A stretch of DNA of 34,440 nucleotides from Atribacteria bacterium SCGC AAA255-N14 (GTDB lineage: Bacteria > Atribacterota > JS1 > SB-45 > 34-128): contig ASPC01000003.1 in NCBI GenBank assembly GCA_000405345.1, positions 16,425 to 50,864 of the forward strand. The letters run 5' to 3'. The notes below the pieces were generated by a model. That model saw only the letters and a list, made by a program, of their open reading frames with translations, was not told where the DNA came from and searched no databases. Positions 16,669-24,922 of this stretch are shown here, in pieces. Within the stretch, counting starts at the first letter, position 1; every line of letters starts with the position of its first letter. A program made the translations under genes and the position numbers.

Positions 16669-16741
16669 ATTAATATGTATATATAATTTGGTAAGTGGAA
16701 AATAGTAGTGAGGCTAAAAAATAAAATAGGAGGTAATAAAC

Positions 16742-17059
16742 ATGGCTTTTAAAGTAGTTTTTATCGCTCATACTCCTGATGCCGAGCCAGAAAAACACCA
16801 ATGTATGGTCGAAACACCCAAATACAAGCTCCTGGTAAGATTGGTTAAAAATCAAGAACAAGCAGTGGAAGTATGTAAAAAGTTGGTAAGGGAAGAAGGT
16901 ATTCACTCTATACTCCTCTGTCCGGGGTTTACCCATCAAAATGTGGCAGAGATATCAGAGGCAGTGGGGAAAAATGTAGGAATTTCCGTAGCTCGGGGAG
17001 ATGGCCCGAGCAGTAAAATAACAAAAGAGGTAATGAAAAAAGAAGGTTGGTTTTCATAA
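16742..17059 (+). CDS. DUF6506 family small protein
   Basis: This 105-residue soluble protein has the pattern of the DUF6506 family: KVVFIAHTPDAEPEKHQ at the start, LVRLVKNQEQAVEVCKKLV in the middle, ILLCPGFTHQNVAEISEAVG, and GISVARGDGPSSKI near the end. The biochemical role of the family is unknown. It is a single-gene unit with an AGGAGG site, a sigma-H-like promoter upstream and a strong hairpin terminator after the stop. Two Cys residues and conserved His are visible, but no known catalytic motif. Confidence 0.8.
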   Translation: MAFKVVFIAHTPDAEPEKHQCMVETPKYKLLVRLVKNQEQAVEVCKKLVREEGIHSILLCPGFTHQNVAEISEAVGKNVGISVARGDGPSSKITKEVMKKEGWFS

Positions 17060-17071
17060 GTAAAAGAAAAA

Positions 17072-17115
17072 TAAAAAAACCTATCAGGAGTTAATTTCCT
17101 GATAGGTTTTTTTGT
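17072..17115. terminator. Bidirectional Rho-independent terminator
   Basis: ACCTATCAGGA (17079-17089) pairs with TCCTGATAGGT (17097-17107), flanked by A-run on the left and T-run on the right. It can therefore end the DUF6506 message on plus and the HesB-like message on minus. Confidence 0.92.
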
Positions 17116-17127
17116 AATATTCTATTG

Positions 17128-17430
17128 TTAACAGGTGGAAGCTGGGCCGCTATAAGGGTGGACTAAAAACCCTCTCTGAAGAAAAAAGTTGGAATAGTCA
17201 ATCTTAAAACCTCTATGTTGATCTATTAAACTTTTATCTGCTATAAAATCAACACTGTCTTCTGAGTAGATTTCGTCATTTTCTTTTTGCTCATCCAGAG
17301 CAAGATTAAATGTTGGACCGCCTCAACCAATTCCTGCTAAAAATATTCTTATTTTTTTACTTGTTGCATTTTTTTCTTTTAAAACTTTTTTTGTTTCAAC
17401 TAAAGCTTTTTTGGTTATCTTTATGTTCAT
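17128..17430 (-). CDS. HesB/IscA-like selenoprotein (in-frame TGA = Sec36)
   Basis: Reading through one in-frame TGA (17325-17323) gives a 100-residue HesB-like protein. It starts MNIKITKKALVETKK and has IFLAGIG-U-GGPTFNLALDEQKEND, where U replaces the Cys that in IscA/HesB proteins binds iron or an iron-sulfur cluster. It ends HPYSGPASTC with a C-terminal Cys. HesB-like selenoproteins are a known bacterial group, and full Sec machinery lies nearby (selD 18372, selB 19436, selC 33484). A hairpin 20 bases after the TGA fits a bacterial SECIS. GAAAGGAAAG precedes the ATG and a consensus promoter lies upstream. Ordinary gene calling would miss or truncate it. Confidence 0.9.
17287..17303 (-). 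promoter_or_regulatory. SECIS-like hairpin of the HesB-like selenoprotein
   Basis: In the message UUGCUC pairs with GAGCAA around a UGGAU loop. The stem starts 20 nt after the UGA and the loop lies about 26-30 nt after it. G at the second loop position and this distance match the bacterial SECIS consensus recognised by SelB. Confidence 0.75.
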
Positions 17431-17484
17431 TTCTTTCCTTTCTAAATAATTAAAATATTTATTTAATACTAACGTGTGAACATG

Positions 17485-17513
17485 ATAATACTATATATGA
17501 GTAATTTTGTCAA
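17485..17513 (-). promoter_or_regulatory. Promoter of the HesB-like selenoprotein gene
   Basis: On the minus strand TTGACA (17513-17508) and TATTAT (17490-17485) are separated by 17 bases, 55 bases upstream of the ATG. Confidence 0.8.
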
Positions 17514-17589
17514 CATTAACTTTAAATTAATTTTAAATTTTAGAAAGGTTTTATTTTTACCGGTAAACTACCAGTAGAATCTATCCTCC

Positions 17590-18207
17590 TCAGCCAGGAA
17601 CAGTAACGGTTACGAAATCATCTTTTGTTACCCCGCCTTGTGTATAGTATACGGTGATAGTTGCGATAGTTGCTGCGCAGGTGGTCGATACTGAAATTAT
17701 TCCATTGGCCACAGTTACATTGGCTTTATTTGATTCATAAGTAGAACTAGTTAACGCTATATTAGCACTTGTACCATTATCATAATAAGCAGTAATAGAA
17801 GCAATGGTTTGTGAGTTACCCTTTTTTATAATCATAGTTGAAGGCAGCACTTCTATCGAAGTAAGCAAAGTTTCAGAAACTGTAATGGTAAACGATTGAG
17901 TATCTGATTTACTACTATCAGATACTTCTACAGTAACTTCAAAACTTCCGGCAGCAGTAGGAGTCCAGCTGATTACTCCGGTGTTAGAATTAATAGTCAT
18001 GCCAGTGAGGCTAGTAGTTAGGGAGTAAGTTAGTGCATCTCCGCTAGGGTCAGTAGCTTCTACATCATAAGTATATGCAACTCCTTCTTTTCCGGTAGTT
18101 ACCGGATCGGATTCAATAACCGGCGAACTATTTAAAAGGAAACAACCTGTAAATAAAAATGCAATAAAAAATACGCTTAAGCTGAGTAATAATTTCTTAT
18201 TTTTAAT
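17590..18207 (-). CDS. Ig-like repeat lipoprotein, apparent AUU start
   Basis: The protein has a lipoprotein signal (LLLSLSVFFIAFLFTGC, lipobox LFTGC). Next comes an Ig/cadherin-like domain (PVIESDPVTTGKEGVAYTYDV to VEVSDSS; GVISWTPTAAGSF is typical of the He_PIG type) and a bacterial Ig-like Big_2 domain (LTSIEVLPSTMIIKKG onwards). It is probably a surface adhesin or structural protein. GTG at 18216 would lie inside the GGAGG ribosome site (18220-18216); ATT at 18207 has ideal eight-base spacing but is a rare start. The gene ends GGC-TGA-GGA-GGA-TAG. A perfect minus-strand promoter lies at 18330-18358. Length is about 205 residues. Confidence 0.85.
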   Translation of the reverse strand: MKNKKLLLSLSVFFIAFLFTGCFLLNSSPVIESDPVTTGKEGVAYTYDVEATDPSGDALTYSLTTSLTGMTINSNTGVISWTPTAAGSFEVTVEVSDSSKSDTQSFTITVSETLLTSIEVLPSTMIIKKGNSQTIASITAYYDNGTSANIALTSSTYESNKANVTVANGIISVSTTCAATIATITVYYTQGGVTKDDFVTVTVPG

Positions 18208-18329
18208 GATAATCACCTCCTTTCCATAGATGAATACATTTCCACAAAACTCCTACTTCCTTCAAGAATTACACAACCTTCTTGAGGGTTATTTGATCAA
18301 TTACTACTATTACTATTACATTAGTAGTG

Positions 18330-18358
18330 ATTATAATATACAAAAATATTTTTGTCAA
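18330..18358 (-). promoter_or_regulatory. Consensus promoter and structured leader of the lipoprotein gene
   Basis: TTGACA (18358-18353), 17 bases, TATAAT (18335-18330): an exact sigma-70 consensus on the minus strand. The predicted leader is about 110 nt. It contains a hairpin TCAAGAA/TTCTTGA (18285-18262) and no recognised riboswitch. Confidence 0.85.
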
Positions 18359-18371
18359 GTAAAAAGGGTAC

Positions 18372-19409
18372 TTAAATTATTCGTATTTTTCTTCCCGAGG
18401 ATACTTCTATGATTTTACCAATAATTTGGCTGGAAGTAAATCCTTGTTGGAACAGCAATTCTTTTGCTTTTTCGGCCTGTTCAGGATTTATAGATAACAG
18501 CAATCCTCCTGAGGTTTGCGCATCATATAGGATGATTTCCTGTTCTTGAGTAATATCTGGCTTTTTTTCTACCGAACAGGAATAAATTTCTTGATTTTTT
18601 TTTGTTCCTCCCGGTATCATTCCTAAAGAAATATATTTATCCAGGCCATCTATTACAGGGATATCATTAATCCGCAATTCAGCCCCCAGTTTATTTTTAG
18701 TTAACATCTCACTTAAATGTCCGATCAGACCAAAACCGGTGATATCGGTCAGGCCGTGGATGGGTAATTTTAATAATTTTTCAGAAAGTTGATTTAACTT
18801 TGTCATCCAAAAAGTAGCTTCTTTTACGGCCGCTGGTTCGGCAATATCGCCCTTAAGGGCAGTAGATAATATTCCCGTCCCCAAGGGTTTGGTTAATATC
18901 AGTAAATCTCCTTCCTGAAGAGTATCATTATAAATAATATTCTGAGGATGAATTAACCCCACCACAGCTAATCCGTATTTTGGTTCTTTGTCTTTTATGG
19001 TATGTCCGCCCACCAAAAGGGCGCCGGCTTCCGCAACTTTTTCTGCCCCTCCTTTTAAAATAAGTCCGAGATCATCTAATCTATCTTCGGGAAAGGCGAC
19101 TATGTTTAAACCCATTAAAGGATTTGCTCCCATAGCAAAAATATCGCTCAGGGCATTGGCTGCTGCAATTTGTCCAAAAGTATACGGGTCATCAACTATC
19201 GGTGTGATAACATCCAGGGTAAAAATTAGAGCCTGCTTATCGCTTAATCGATAAACCGCCGCATCTTCATATTTTTCAAACCCGGCCAATAAATTATTAT
19301 CTTTTAAAACATTAATTTTTTTTAAGACCTCACCGAGATCTTTAGGATTTAATTTGGCTGCTCATCCGGCAGCAGAAACCATTTGGGTTAATTTCCTTTT
19401 GTCTGTCAA
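18372..19409 (-). CDS. selD: Selenophosphate synthetase, itself a selenoprotein (Sec16)
   Basis: SelD makes selenophosphate from selenide and ATP, the selenium donor for Sec and for labile-selenium enzymes. The frame runs from TTG 19409 (GGAG about ten bases before it) through an in-frame TGA at 19364-19362: LTDKRKLTQMVSAAG-U-AAKL. The Sec sits at the catalytic Cys/Sec position of the family, followed by its Lys. Beyond it come FTLDVITPIVDDPYTFGQIAAANALSDIFAMGA and the ATP-binding GGHTIKD region. The total is 345 residues, normal for SelD. A minus-strand methionine at 19289 would give a truncated protein lacking the active site. selD follows selB closely, in operon order selA-selB-selD. Confidence 0.95.
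19324..19342 (-). promoter_or_regulatory. SECIS hairpin of selD
   Basis: In the message AAGAUCUC pairs fully (one G-U) with GAGGUCUU around a GGU loop. The stem begins 19 nt after the UGA and the loop lies about 27-29 nt after it. The GGU apical loop is the classic SelB contact. Confidence 0.85.
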
Positions 19410-19435
19410 ACCTTTTCTGTCTCCTTTCTGATAGA

Positions 19436-21319
19436 TTAGCCAAGTTTAGCTTTTAATATTCTAACATTTTCTTTCCGTTGAGTGATTTTTTCCTCATCCA
19501 TCTTATTAAGCAGAGGAATAATATATTTTCGGCTTATTCCCAACAGTTCCCGAACCTGGGCAATAGAGATAGAACCATTTATCTTTAAAAAATCTATTAA
19601 TTTGTTTTTCATAATATCATAATTCTTACTTTCAAGTAAAATACCATCACTTAATTTGATAATTTCTCCTTCTTGAATTAAAAAATCAATTATTTCTTTG
19701 CCCCCGGCAATTTGGGAAATAAGAGTTTTTTCGTTAGGGGGACTAGTGGGGTTATCTTTCAGAATTTTAAATATTTTGGAAATCAATACTTTTTGCTGTG
19801 AAGAAATTTTAGGTTCGCGGGAGGTTAAAAATATTATTCCTTTTTTTAAACCTATTTTATCTGAATTAATCAGAGAATCTATTAAATGATTAAATATTTC
19901 CGGTTTTAAATAATAGAAATAACTTTGAAATTTATTTAAGGGAAAACCGGCTTGCAAAGGATAAAGTTCATATTCCCGGTTTAACCTGTTTATAAATTTA
20001 GTTTTTTGCTCCTGCCAGTAGTTTTTGTCAATCAGCCAGGAATTAGTAGTAATTATTTCACCTTGTTTTTTAAATTGTTCAACTGCTTCCTTGATTTCTG
20101 AATCAGCATAATTGCTATTAATTAATAAATTATCTTTTTTAATAAAGATATTCTTTTTTAATTCAGTTAAAACTAATTCTCTCAAGTCAAATTTTATTCT
20201 TTTTTGTAAAAAATGAAGGGCATCTCTATCTTTAAAATGGTGTTTATGAGCTAAAGGGTCGACAATTAATCCCCCGCCAATGGTTTTAGGGGGACTGGGT
20301 ATTCTCAAAATAAAGCGGTCTCCCAAATAAGTTGCCAGCGGTTCTTTAAAGCGAAGTTGAGCAAATCCTGTTTCATCGGACTGAAAAGATTTCGTTTCGG
20401 GGGAAAATATTTTAGCTAAAATCTCTTTAGTCCCGGTGAAGAAAAGCACTTCCGATCTATTTGCTAAAGAATATTTTTTAAGCCGGGGGAGAAGCTGTAT
20501 TTGAACATCTATGTTCTTACTGGCTTTAATCTGCTTGGTTCCAAAGACAATGTCTCCTCTATGCAGCTCATTTTTTTCCATTCCTACTAAATTGAGGGCT
20601 ACCCTGCTTCCCGGAAAGGCTTTTTCTACTTTTTCTTTGTAGGTTTGTAAGTTTCTAAGGCGGGTTTTTTTATAAGAAGGAAAAATGGTTACTTCCATCC
20701 CTTGGTGTAGAGTTCCTCCCATTAAAGTTCCGGTAACCACTGTACCGCTTCCTTTAATGTTAAAGACCCGGTCGATGAATAGCCTCGGTTTTCCAATATC
20801 TCTTTTGGGTTTCATCTGAGAGATCAAATTTTGGATGGCCGATTTAATCTGGTCAATTCCTATATTTTTTACCGTACTTACTTTTACTACCGGTGCATTG
20901 AAGAGAACGGTGTTTTTTAACCTCTCTTTGATCTGTTTTTCCACAATATTTAATCTGGTTTGGTCAACCAAATCGATTTTGGTTATGGCGATGATGCCAT
21001 ATTTTATATCAAGTAAATCTACAATTTGGAAATGTTCTTCGGTCTGGGGCATCCAGCCTTCATTAGCATCAACAACTAAAATCACCGCATCGATTCCGGT
21101 TGCCCCGGCTATCATATTTTTTATAAGATTTTCGTGCCCGGGTACATCGACTATCCCGACTTTTTCTCCGGAAGGAAGCTTCATCCAGGCAAATCCCAGG
21201 TCAATAGTCATACCTCTTTCTTTTTCTTCGGGTAGGCGATCAGTATCTATGGAAGTTAGAGCATAGATTAGGGCAGTTTTGCCATGGTCAATATGGCCGG
21301 CTGTACCGAAAACAAACAT
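19436..21319 (-). CDS. selB: Selenocysteine-specific elongation factor
   Basis: SelB is a GTPase that brings Sec-tRNA to the ribosome at UGA codons with a SECIS hairpin. The 627-residue length is normal. The GTPase domain has GHIDHGKT (residues 8-15), DVPGHE near 60 and TKID near 112. Elongation-factor beta-barrel domains follow, and then C-terminal winged helices (for example VRELLGISRKYIIPLLNKMDEEKITQR at the end), which bind the SECIS. The gene ends 26 bases before the selD start. A MITE-like repeat lies between it and the selA fragment upstream. Confidence 0.97.
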   Translation of the reverse strand: MFVFGTAGHIDHGKTALIYALTSIDTDRLPEEKERGMTIDLGFAWMKLPSGEKVGIVDVPGHENLIKNMIAGATGIDAVILVVDANEGWMPQTEEHFQIVDLLDIKYGIIAITKIDLVDQTRLNIVEKQIKERLKNTVLFNAPVVKVSTVKNIGIDQIKSAIQNLISQMKPKRDIGKPRLFIDRVFNIKGSGTVVTGTLMGGTLHQGMEVTIFPSYKKTRLRNLQTYKEKVEKAFPGSRVALNLVGMEKNELHRGDIVFGTKQIKASKNIDVQIQLLPRLKKYSLANRSEVLFFTGTKEILAKIFSPETKSFQSDETGFAQLRFKEPLATYLGDRFILRIPSPPKTIGGGLIVDPLAHKHHFKDRDALHFLQKRIKFDLRELVLTELKKNIFIKKDNLLINSNYADSEIKEAVEQFKKQGEIITTNSWLIDKNYWQEQKTKFINRLNREYELYPLQAGFPLNKFQSYFYYLKPEIFNHLIDSLINSDKIGLKKGIIFLTSREPKISSQQKVLISKIFKILKDNPTSPPNEKTLISQIAGGKEIIDFLIQEGEIIKLSDGILLESKNYDIMKNKLIDFLKINGSISIAQVRELLGISRKYIIPLLNKMDEEKITQRKENVRILKAKLG

Positions 21320-21352
21320 AAAAACCTCTTTTTATTTCATTCCCTCACTTTA

Positions 21353-21442
21353 TGTCATTCCCGCGAAAGCGGGAATCTATCCTTATAGGGGTATATTGCA
21401 ATACGCCCAACTTGTGGATTCTGCATCAAGTGCGGAATGACA
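21353..21442. repeat. MITE-like repeat, copy B, inside the sel operon
   Basis: This 90-bp unit has the same ends as copy A at 12807-12921 (TGTCATTCCCGC and GCGGAATGACA) and the shared core around TATTGCAATACGCCC. It fills half of the 178-base gap between the selA stop and the selB start. It includes a GCGAAAGC hairpin next to its left end. Confidence 0.85.
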
Positions 21443-21497
21443 GGAATGGTATTTTTTCTAAAAGTTACTGTCTTAGGAAATGGCAGCGCACTAGATT

Positions 21498-22195
21498 TTA
21501 TTTAATTTTGAAATAAACTGATGTAATTATTTTTATTACTAAATTGTCAAAAGAAGGGTCAATGCAGCGAGGATCCAGGATAAAAAATTCTTTTTCTTTC
21601 CTTCCCAGAAGTGGTGGGCTAAATGAGCGTAATTCTTTAGAAAAAATTTCTACCGGACAGGGAGGTTTTATAATTATTAATTTAGTTGGCAAAGTTTGTC
21701 CGGGCAAAGAACCCCCGCCTATAGCAGTTTCCCCTTCTTTGGTAAATGCCGGGATATCTTCTTTTTTCAGTTTTTGACAGATACTCTGGCTGCGAGCAGC
21801 AATTTTATCTAAGGGGCAGGAAATCATTTTCCAAATGGGAATTTTACTTACCGCCTTACCTTTTAGATAAGATAACAAAATTTCCTGAAGGATAGTCAAA
21901 GTTATCTTATCCACTCTAAGTGTGCGAAATAAGGGATGCTGCGAAATTTTCTTCAGATAAATTTCTTTTCCGCAAACAACCCCTCCCTGGGGACCCCCTA
22001 AAAGTTTATCTGTACTAAAACAGACAATATCAGCACCGATTCTAATATTTTCTTGAACGGTTGGTTCGTGTTTTAATCCAAATGTTTCAGTAGCTAAGAA
22101 TGTTCCACTGCCCAAGTCTACTATTACCGGCAAATTATATTTTTTCCCTAATTTTTTAAGTTCTTTAACTTCAACTTGCTGAACAAAACCGTTCA
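21498..22195 (-). pseudogene. selA: selA 3' part (C-terminal half of selenocysteine synthase), cut at 22195
   Basis: This frame encodes the C-terminal half of SelA, the PLP enzyme that converts Ser-tRNA-Sec to Sec-tRNA-Sec. It begins abruptly at the NGFVQQVEVKEL stretch and contains STDKLLGGPQGG with the PLP-binding Lys (Lys301 if joined to the other part), RVDKITLTILQ and the IGGGSLPGQ motif. There is no natural start: the frame ends where dnaE sequence begins on the other strand. Its first 95 bases (22195-22101) equal the last 95 of the window, where the N-terminal half lies. Joined, the two parts give about 469 residues, the normal SelA length. Most likely the gene is intact in the organism and split here by inversion or misassembly. 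Confidence 0.93.
22101..22195 (-). repeat. 95-bp inverted copy of the window end (arm 1)
   Basis: Read on the minus strand this is identical, base for base, to 34346-34440. Identity stops exactly at 22195/22196 (the next base differs), which is also the selA/dnaE junction. The other end of the match is the edge of the window, so its full length is unknown. Confidence 0.97.
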
Positions 22196-23320
22196 CCGGT
22201 AGAAATGGAAAGACAAAGAGATAATTTCCTTAAAAAAGCTATTCAACAAGGAAATACCAGAGAAGAAGCGGAAAAAGTTTTTTACCTGATCTCCAAATTC
22301 GCCCATTACGGTTTTAATAAAGCTCACAGCACCTCCTATGCCCTAATCTCTTTTGTAACCTGTTATCTCAAAGTGCATTATCCCGCTTACTACCTGGCTT
22401 CCATGCTCACCTACGGTATGGGTTATTATTCTCCTGACCGCTATATTCAGGAAGCCCGGCGTTTCAAGGTTAAAGTGCTCCTTCCCGATATAAATAAGAG
22501 TGGAGCTGGTTTTACTGTAGAAGCTGGAGCTATTCGAGTGGGACTGGGTAAGATAAAAGGCATGGGAGAAAAGCATTTAAAATCTATACTATCTCTCAGG
22601 GAAAAATGCCAAAGATTTAATTCTCTGTATGATTTCTGCTGTAAAACTATCTCTTTAAGCATTAATCAAACATTAATAGAAAATCTAATTAAGGTAGGTG
22701 CTTTTGATTTCACTGCTTATCCCCGTTCGGCATTATTAACCCTGCTCCCCCTTACTTTAAAGGAGGTTAGAAAGAAGAAAGCTAAAGATGGGGCTCAAAA
22801 TAGAATGTCCGAAGAGAGTGAATTATGGAATAGCGAACTTATTTCCTCTGACTCCATTCCTGCTTATCATTTTTCTAACTCTTTCCAAATGAATTTAGAA
22901 AAAGAAATACTCGGCTTATATATAACTAACTATCCTTTAAAAAAATATGATAAAATGTTAATGAATTTGCCAATTATGAATTCTAATCAACTGTTAAATT
23001 ATTTTTATCCAAAACTAATTTCGCTAAAAGGAATGCTAATTCAAGTAAGAAGACAATTTACCAGGCAAAAACAGGTTATGGCTTTCCTGCTCCTGGAAGA
23101 TGAAGCAGGTTTTTTTGAAGTAATTACTTTTCCGACTGTCTATCAAAAATATTCTAAACTCTTTTGCAAAGAAGCGCCTCTTTTGATAGAAGGAGTCTTA
23201 AGCAAAGATAGCGGCGACTCTAAAATAATCGCCCGGAAGATTATAAATATAAATTCGTATTGCGTATCGCGTATTGCGTATTGCGTGGAGGAAAAAGAAA
23301 AGATAGCGGATAGTGTATAG
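22196..23320 (+). pseudogene. dnaE: DnaE-type DNA polymerase III alpha, C-terminal part (5' end missing)
   Basis: The frame starts without a start codon exactly at the junction: Pro-Val-Glu-Met-Glu-Arg-Gln fits a normal DnaE sequence. It continues with ISKFAHYGFNKAHSTSYALISF, the YSPDRYIQEARRFKVKVLLPDIN segment, a helix-hairpin-helix (GKIKGMGEKHL) and an OB-fold (LISLKGMLIQVRRQFTRQ). The catalytic palm and PHP domain are missing because the gene is broken here. The MGYYSP segment resembles DnaE2/DnaE3-like polymerases, and dinB follows 292 bases later. The last 20 or so residues are coded by a GTATTGCG-type repeat, so the natural C-terminus is altered. About 374 residues remain. Confidence 0.9.
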
Positions 23321-23612
23321 AAAAATACAGTGATGAGTAATAAGTGACAGATTTCGGGTTTTAAGTTTAAAAAAAGTAGGGGCGTATTGCAATACACCCT
23401 CTCTTACAATAATAATTTATTTTATTAACGTAGGACAGGCGTCTCGCCTGTCAATGAATTACAAAAGAAGGGCACAATTCATTGTGCCCCTACACCTAAA
23501 TCCAAATTTCTTTAACGCGATACTCGATACGCAATACGCGATACTAATTACTATTCACTAACGGCTAATTTAATCGGTGAATTGGTCAATTAATTAGAAA
23601 GGAACTAAAATA
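23321..23612. repeat. Mosaic of short intergenic repeats between dnaE and dinB
   Basis: No gene is seen. The stretch holds a GTAGGGGCGTATTGCAATAC core (23377-23396) shared with the MITE-like copies, a GACAGGCG/CGCCTGTC hairpin (23434-23452), a GGGCACAAT/ATTGTGCCC hairpin (23470-23489), and CGATACGCAATACGCGATAC (23523-23542). The last is the inverted counterpart of the GCGTATCGCGTATTGCG repeat in the dnaE tail at about 23260-23285. Confidence 0.8.
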
Positions 23613-24827
23613 GTGAGCAACATTAATCGCCTATCTATAATTCATCTGGATCTTGATGCCTTCTTTGCCTCCGTAGAGCAGAGAGATAATCCGGCTTATC
23701 AAGGAAAACCTCTTATTGTGGGAGGAATAAGCGGCGGAAAAGGTAATTCAAATCGGGGAGTGGTCTGCGCCGCCTCCTATGAAGCCCGTAAATATGGTGT
23801 TCATGCCGGTATGCCTATCTGGGAGGCCCGCCAAAAATGCCCCCGGGGAATTTTTATCCCTTCTCAAATGAACAAATACTTAGAGTCATCTAAAAAATTC
23901 TTTCAGATATGCAGTGATTATACTCCCCTGTTAGAGCCGTTGAGCATAGATGAACTTTTCTTAGATGTATCAGGATGTGAATCGCTCTTTGGTTCAAGCG
24001 AAACTATAGGAAGAAAAATTAAAGAAAGAGTTTATCAAGAATTAGGACTCAAAATCTCGGTGGGAATAGCAGAAAATAAATTCTTAGCCAAGATAGCCAC
24101 CAACCTGGGAAAGCCGGATGGTTTTTACATTATCCCTTCTAAAGATATTCAAAAAATTCTTTATCCCCTCCCTGTATCTTCCCTCTGGGGCATAGGAGAA
24201 AAGACAGAAGAACTGCTAAAAAAATCCGGTATTTACCTGGTAGAACAATTAGCCCGGATGCCTGATTCTATATTGGAAAACCTTCTGGGGAAAAACGGGA
24301 AAATAATGAAACTTCTGGCACAAGGGATAGATGAAACCCCGGTTACTCCTCCATCAACAGCAAAATCTATCGGTAAAGAAACAACTTTCGGCACTAATAT
24401 AACCGAAAAGGTAATTCTAATAAAAGAACTGCTTAAAATTTCCCAACTGGTTGGTTATGCTGCCCGAAAAAAAGGTTATAAAGGCAGGACCATTACTTTA
24501 AAAATAAGGTTTCACAATTTTATTACCCTGAATAGGTCTAAAACTTTAGAAAATCCTACCCATCTTGATGATATCATCTTTAAAACAGTGGTGGAACTCC
24601 TGGGTAAAGTAAGCTATAAAAAAGGCGGAGTTAGACTTTTGGGAATAAAGTTCTCCAATCTTACCTCGGGGAATGAAAGAAAACAGTTGAAGTTCTTAAG
24701 AGACGAAGAGGATAAAAAAGATGATAAATTAGAACAACTTACTCAGTCTTTAGATAAAATCAGAGAAAAGTTTGGCACTAAATCCGTAACCCGAGCCAGC
24801 CTTCTAAAAGTAAAAAAGAAAGAATAA
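23613..24827 (+). CDS. dinB: DNA polymerase IV (Y-family translesion polymerase)
   Basis: This 404-residue Y-family polymerase copies past damaged bases at the cost of fidelity. The first metal-binding motif is IIHLDLDAFFASVEQRD near residue 11, and the catalytic pair is in LSIDELFLDVSG near residue 108. Palm residues SVGIAENKFLAKIATNLGKPDG, the helix-hairpin-helix SLWGIGEKTEELLKKSGI and a little-finger domain (GKETTFGTNITE onward) follow. The GTG start has an AAAGGA site about ten bases before it. The protein looks complete. It sits just after a DnaE-type gene, an arrangement that recalls dnaE2/imuB pairs, though this is DinB rather than ImuB in sequence. Confidence 0.95.
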   Translation: MSNINRLSIIHLDLDAFFASVEQRDNPAYQGKPLIVGGISGGKGNSNRGVVCAASYEARKYGVHAGMPIWEARQKCPRGIFIPSQMNKYLESSKKFFQICSDYTPLLEPLSIDELFLDVSGCESLFGSSETIGRKIKERVYQELGLKISVGIAENKFLAKIATNLGKPDGFYIIPSKDIQKILYPLPVSSLWGIGEKTEELLKKSGIYLVEQLARMPDSILENLLGKNGKIMKLLAQGIDETPVTPPSTAKSIGKETTFGTNITEKVILIKELLKISQLVGYAARKKGYKGRTITLKIRFHNFITLNRSKTLENPTHLDDIIFKTVVELLGKVSYKKGGVRLLGIKFSNLTSGNERKQLKFLRDEEDKKDDKLEQLTQSLDKIREKFGTKSVTRASLLKVKKKE

Positions 24828-24922
24828 GCTTACTCACCATGGCAACACCGTGGTGCTGCGAGTTTACAGAGGGCAAGATTCATCGTGCACGTTTGTAATT
24901 CTGGTAAAAACAGGAATTTATT

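Noticed and set aside
23434..23489. Hairpins GACAGGCG/CGCCTGTC and GGGCACAAT/ATTGTGCCC as terminators
   Set aside because: Neither is followed by a T-run and both belong to a mosaic of dispersed intergenic repeats.
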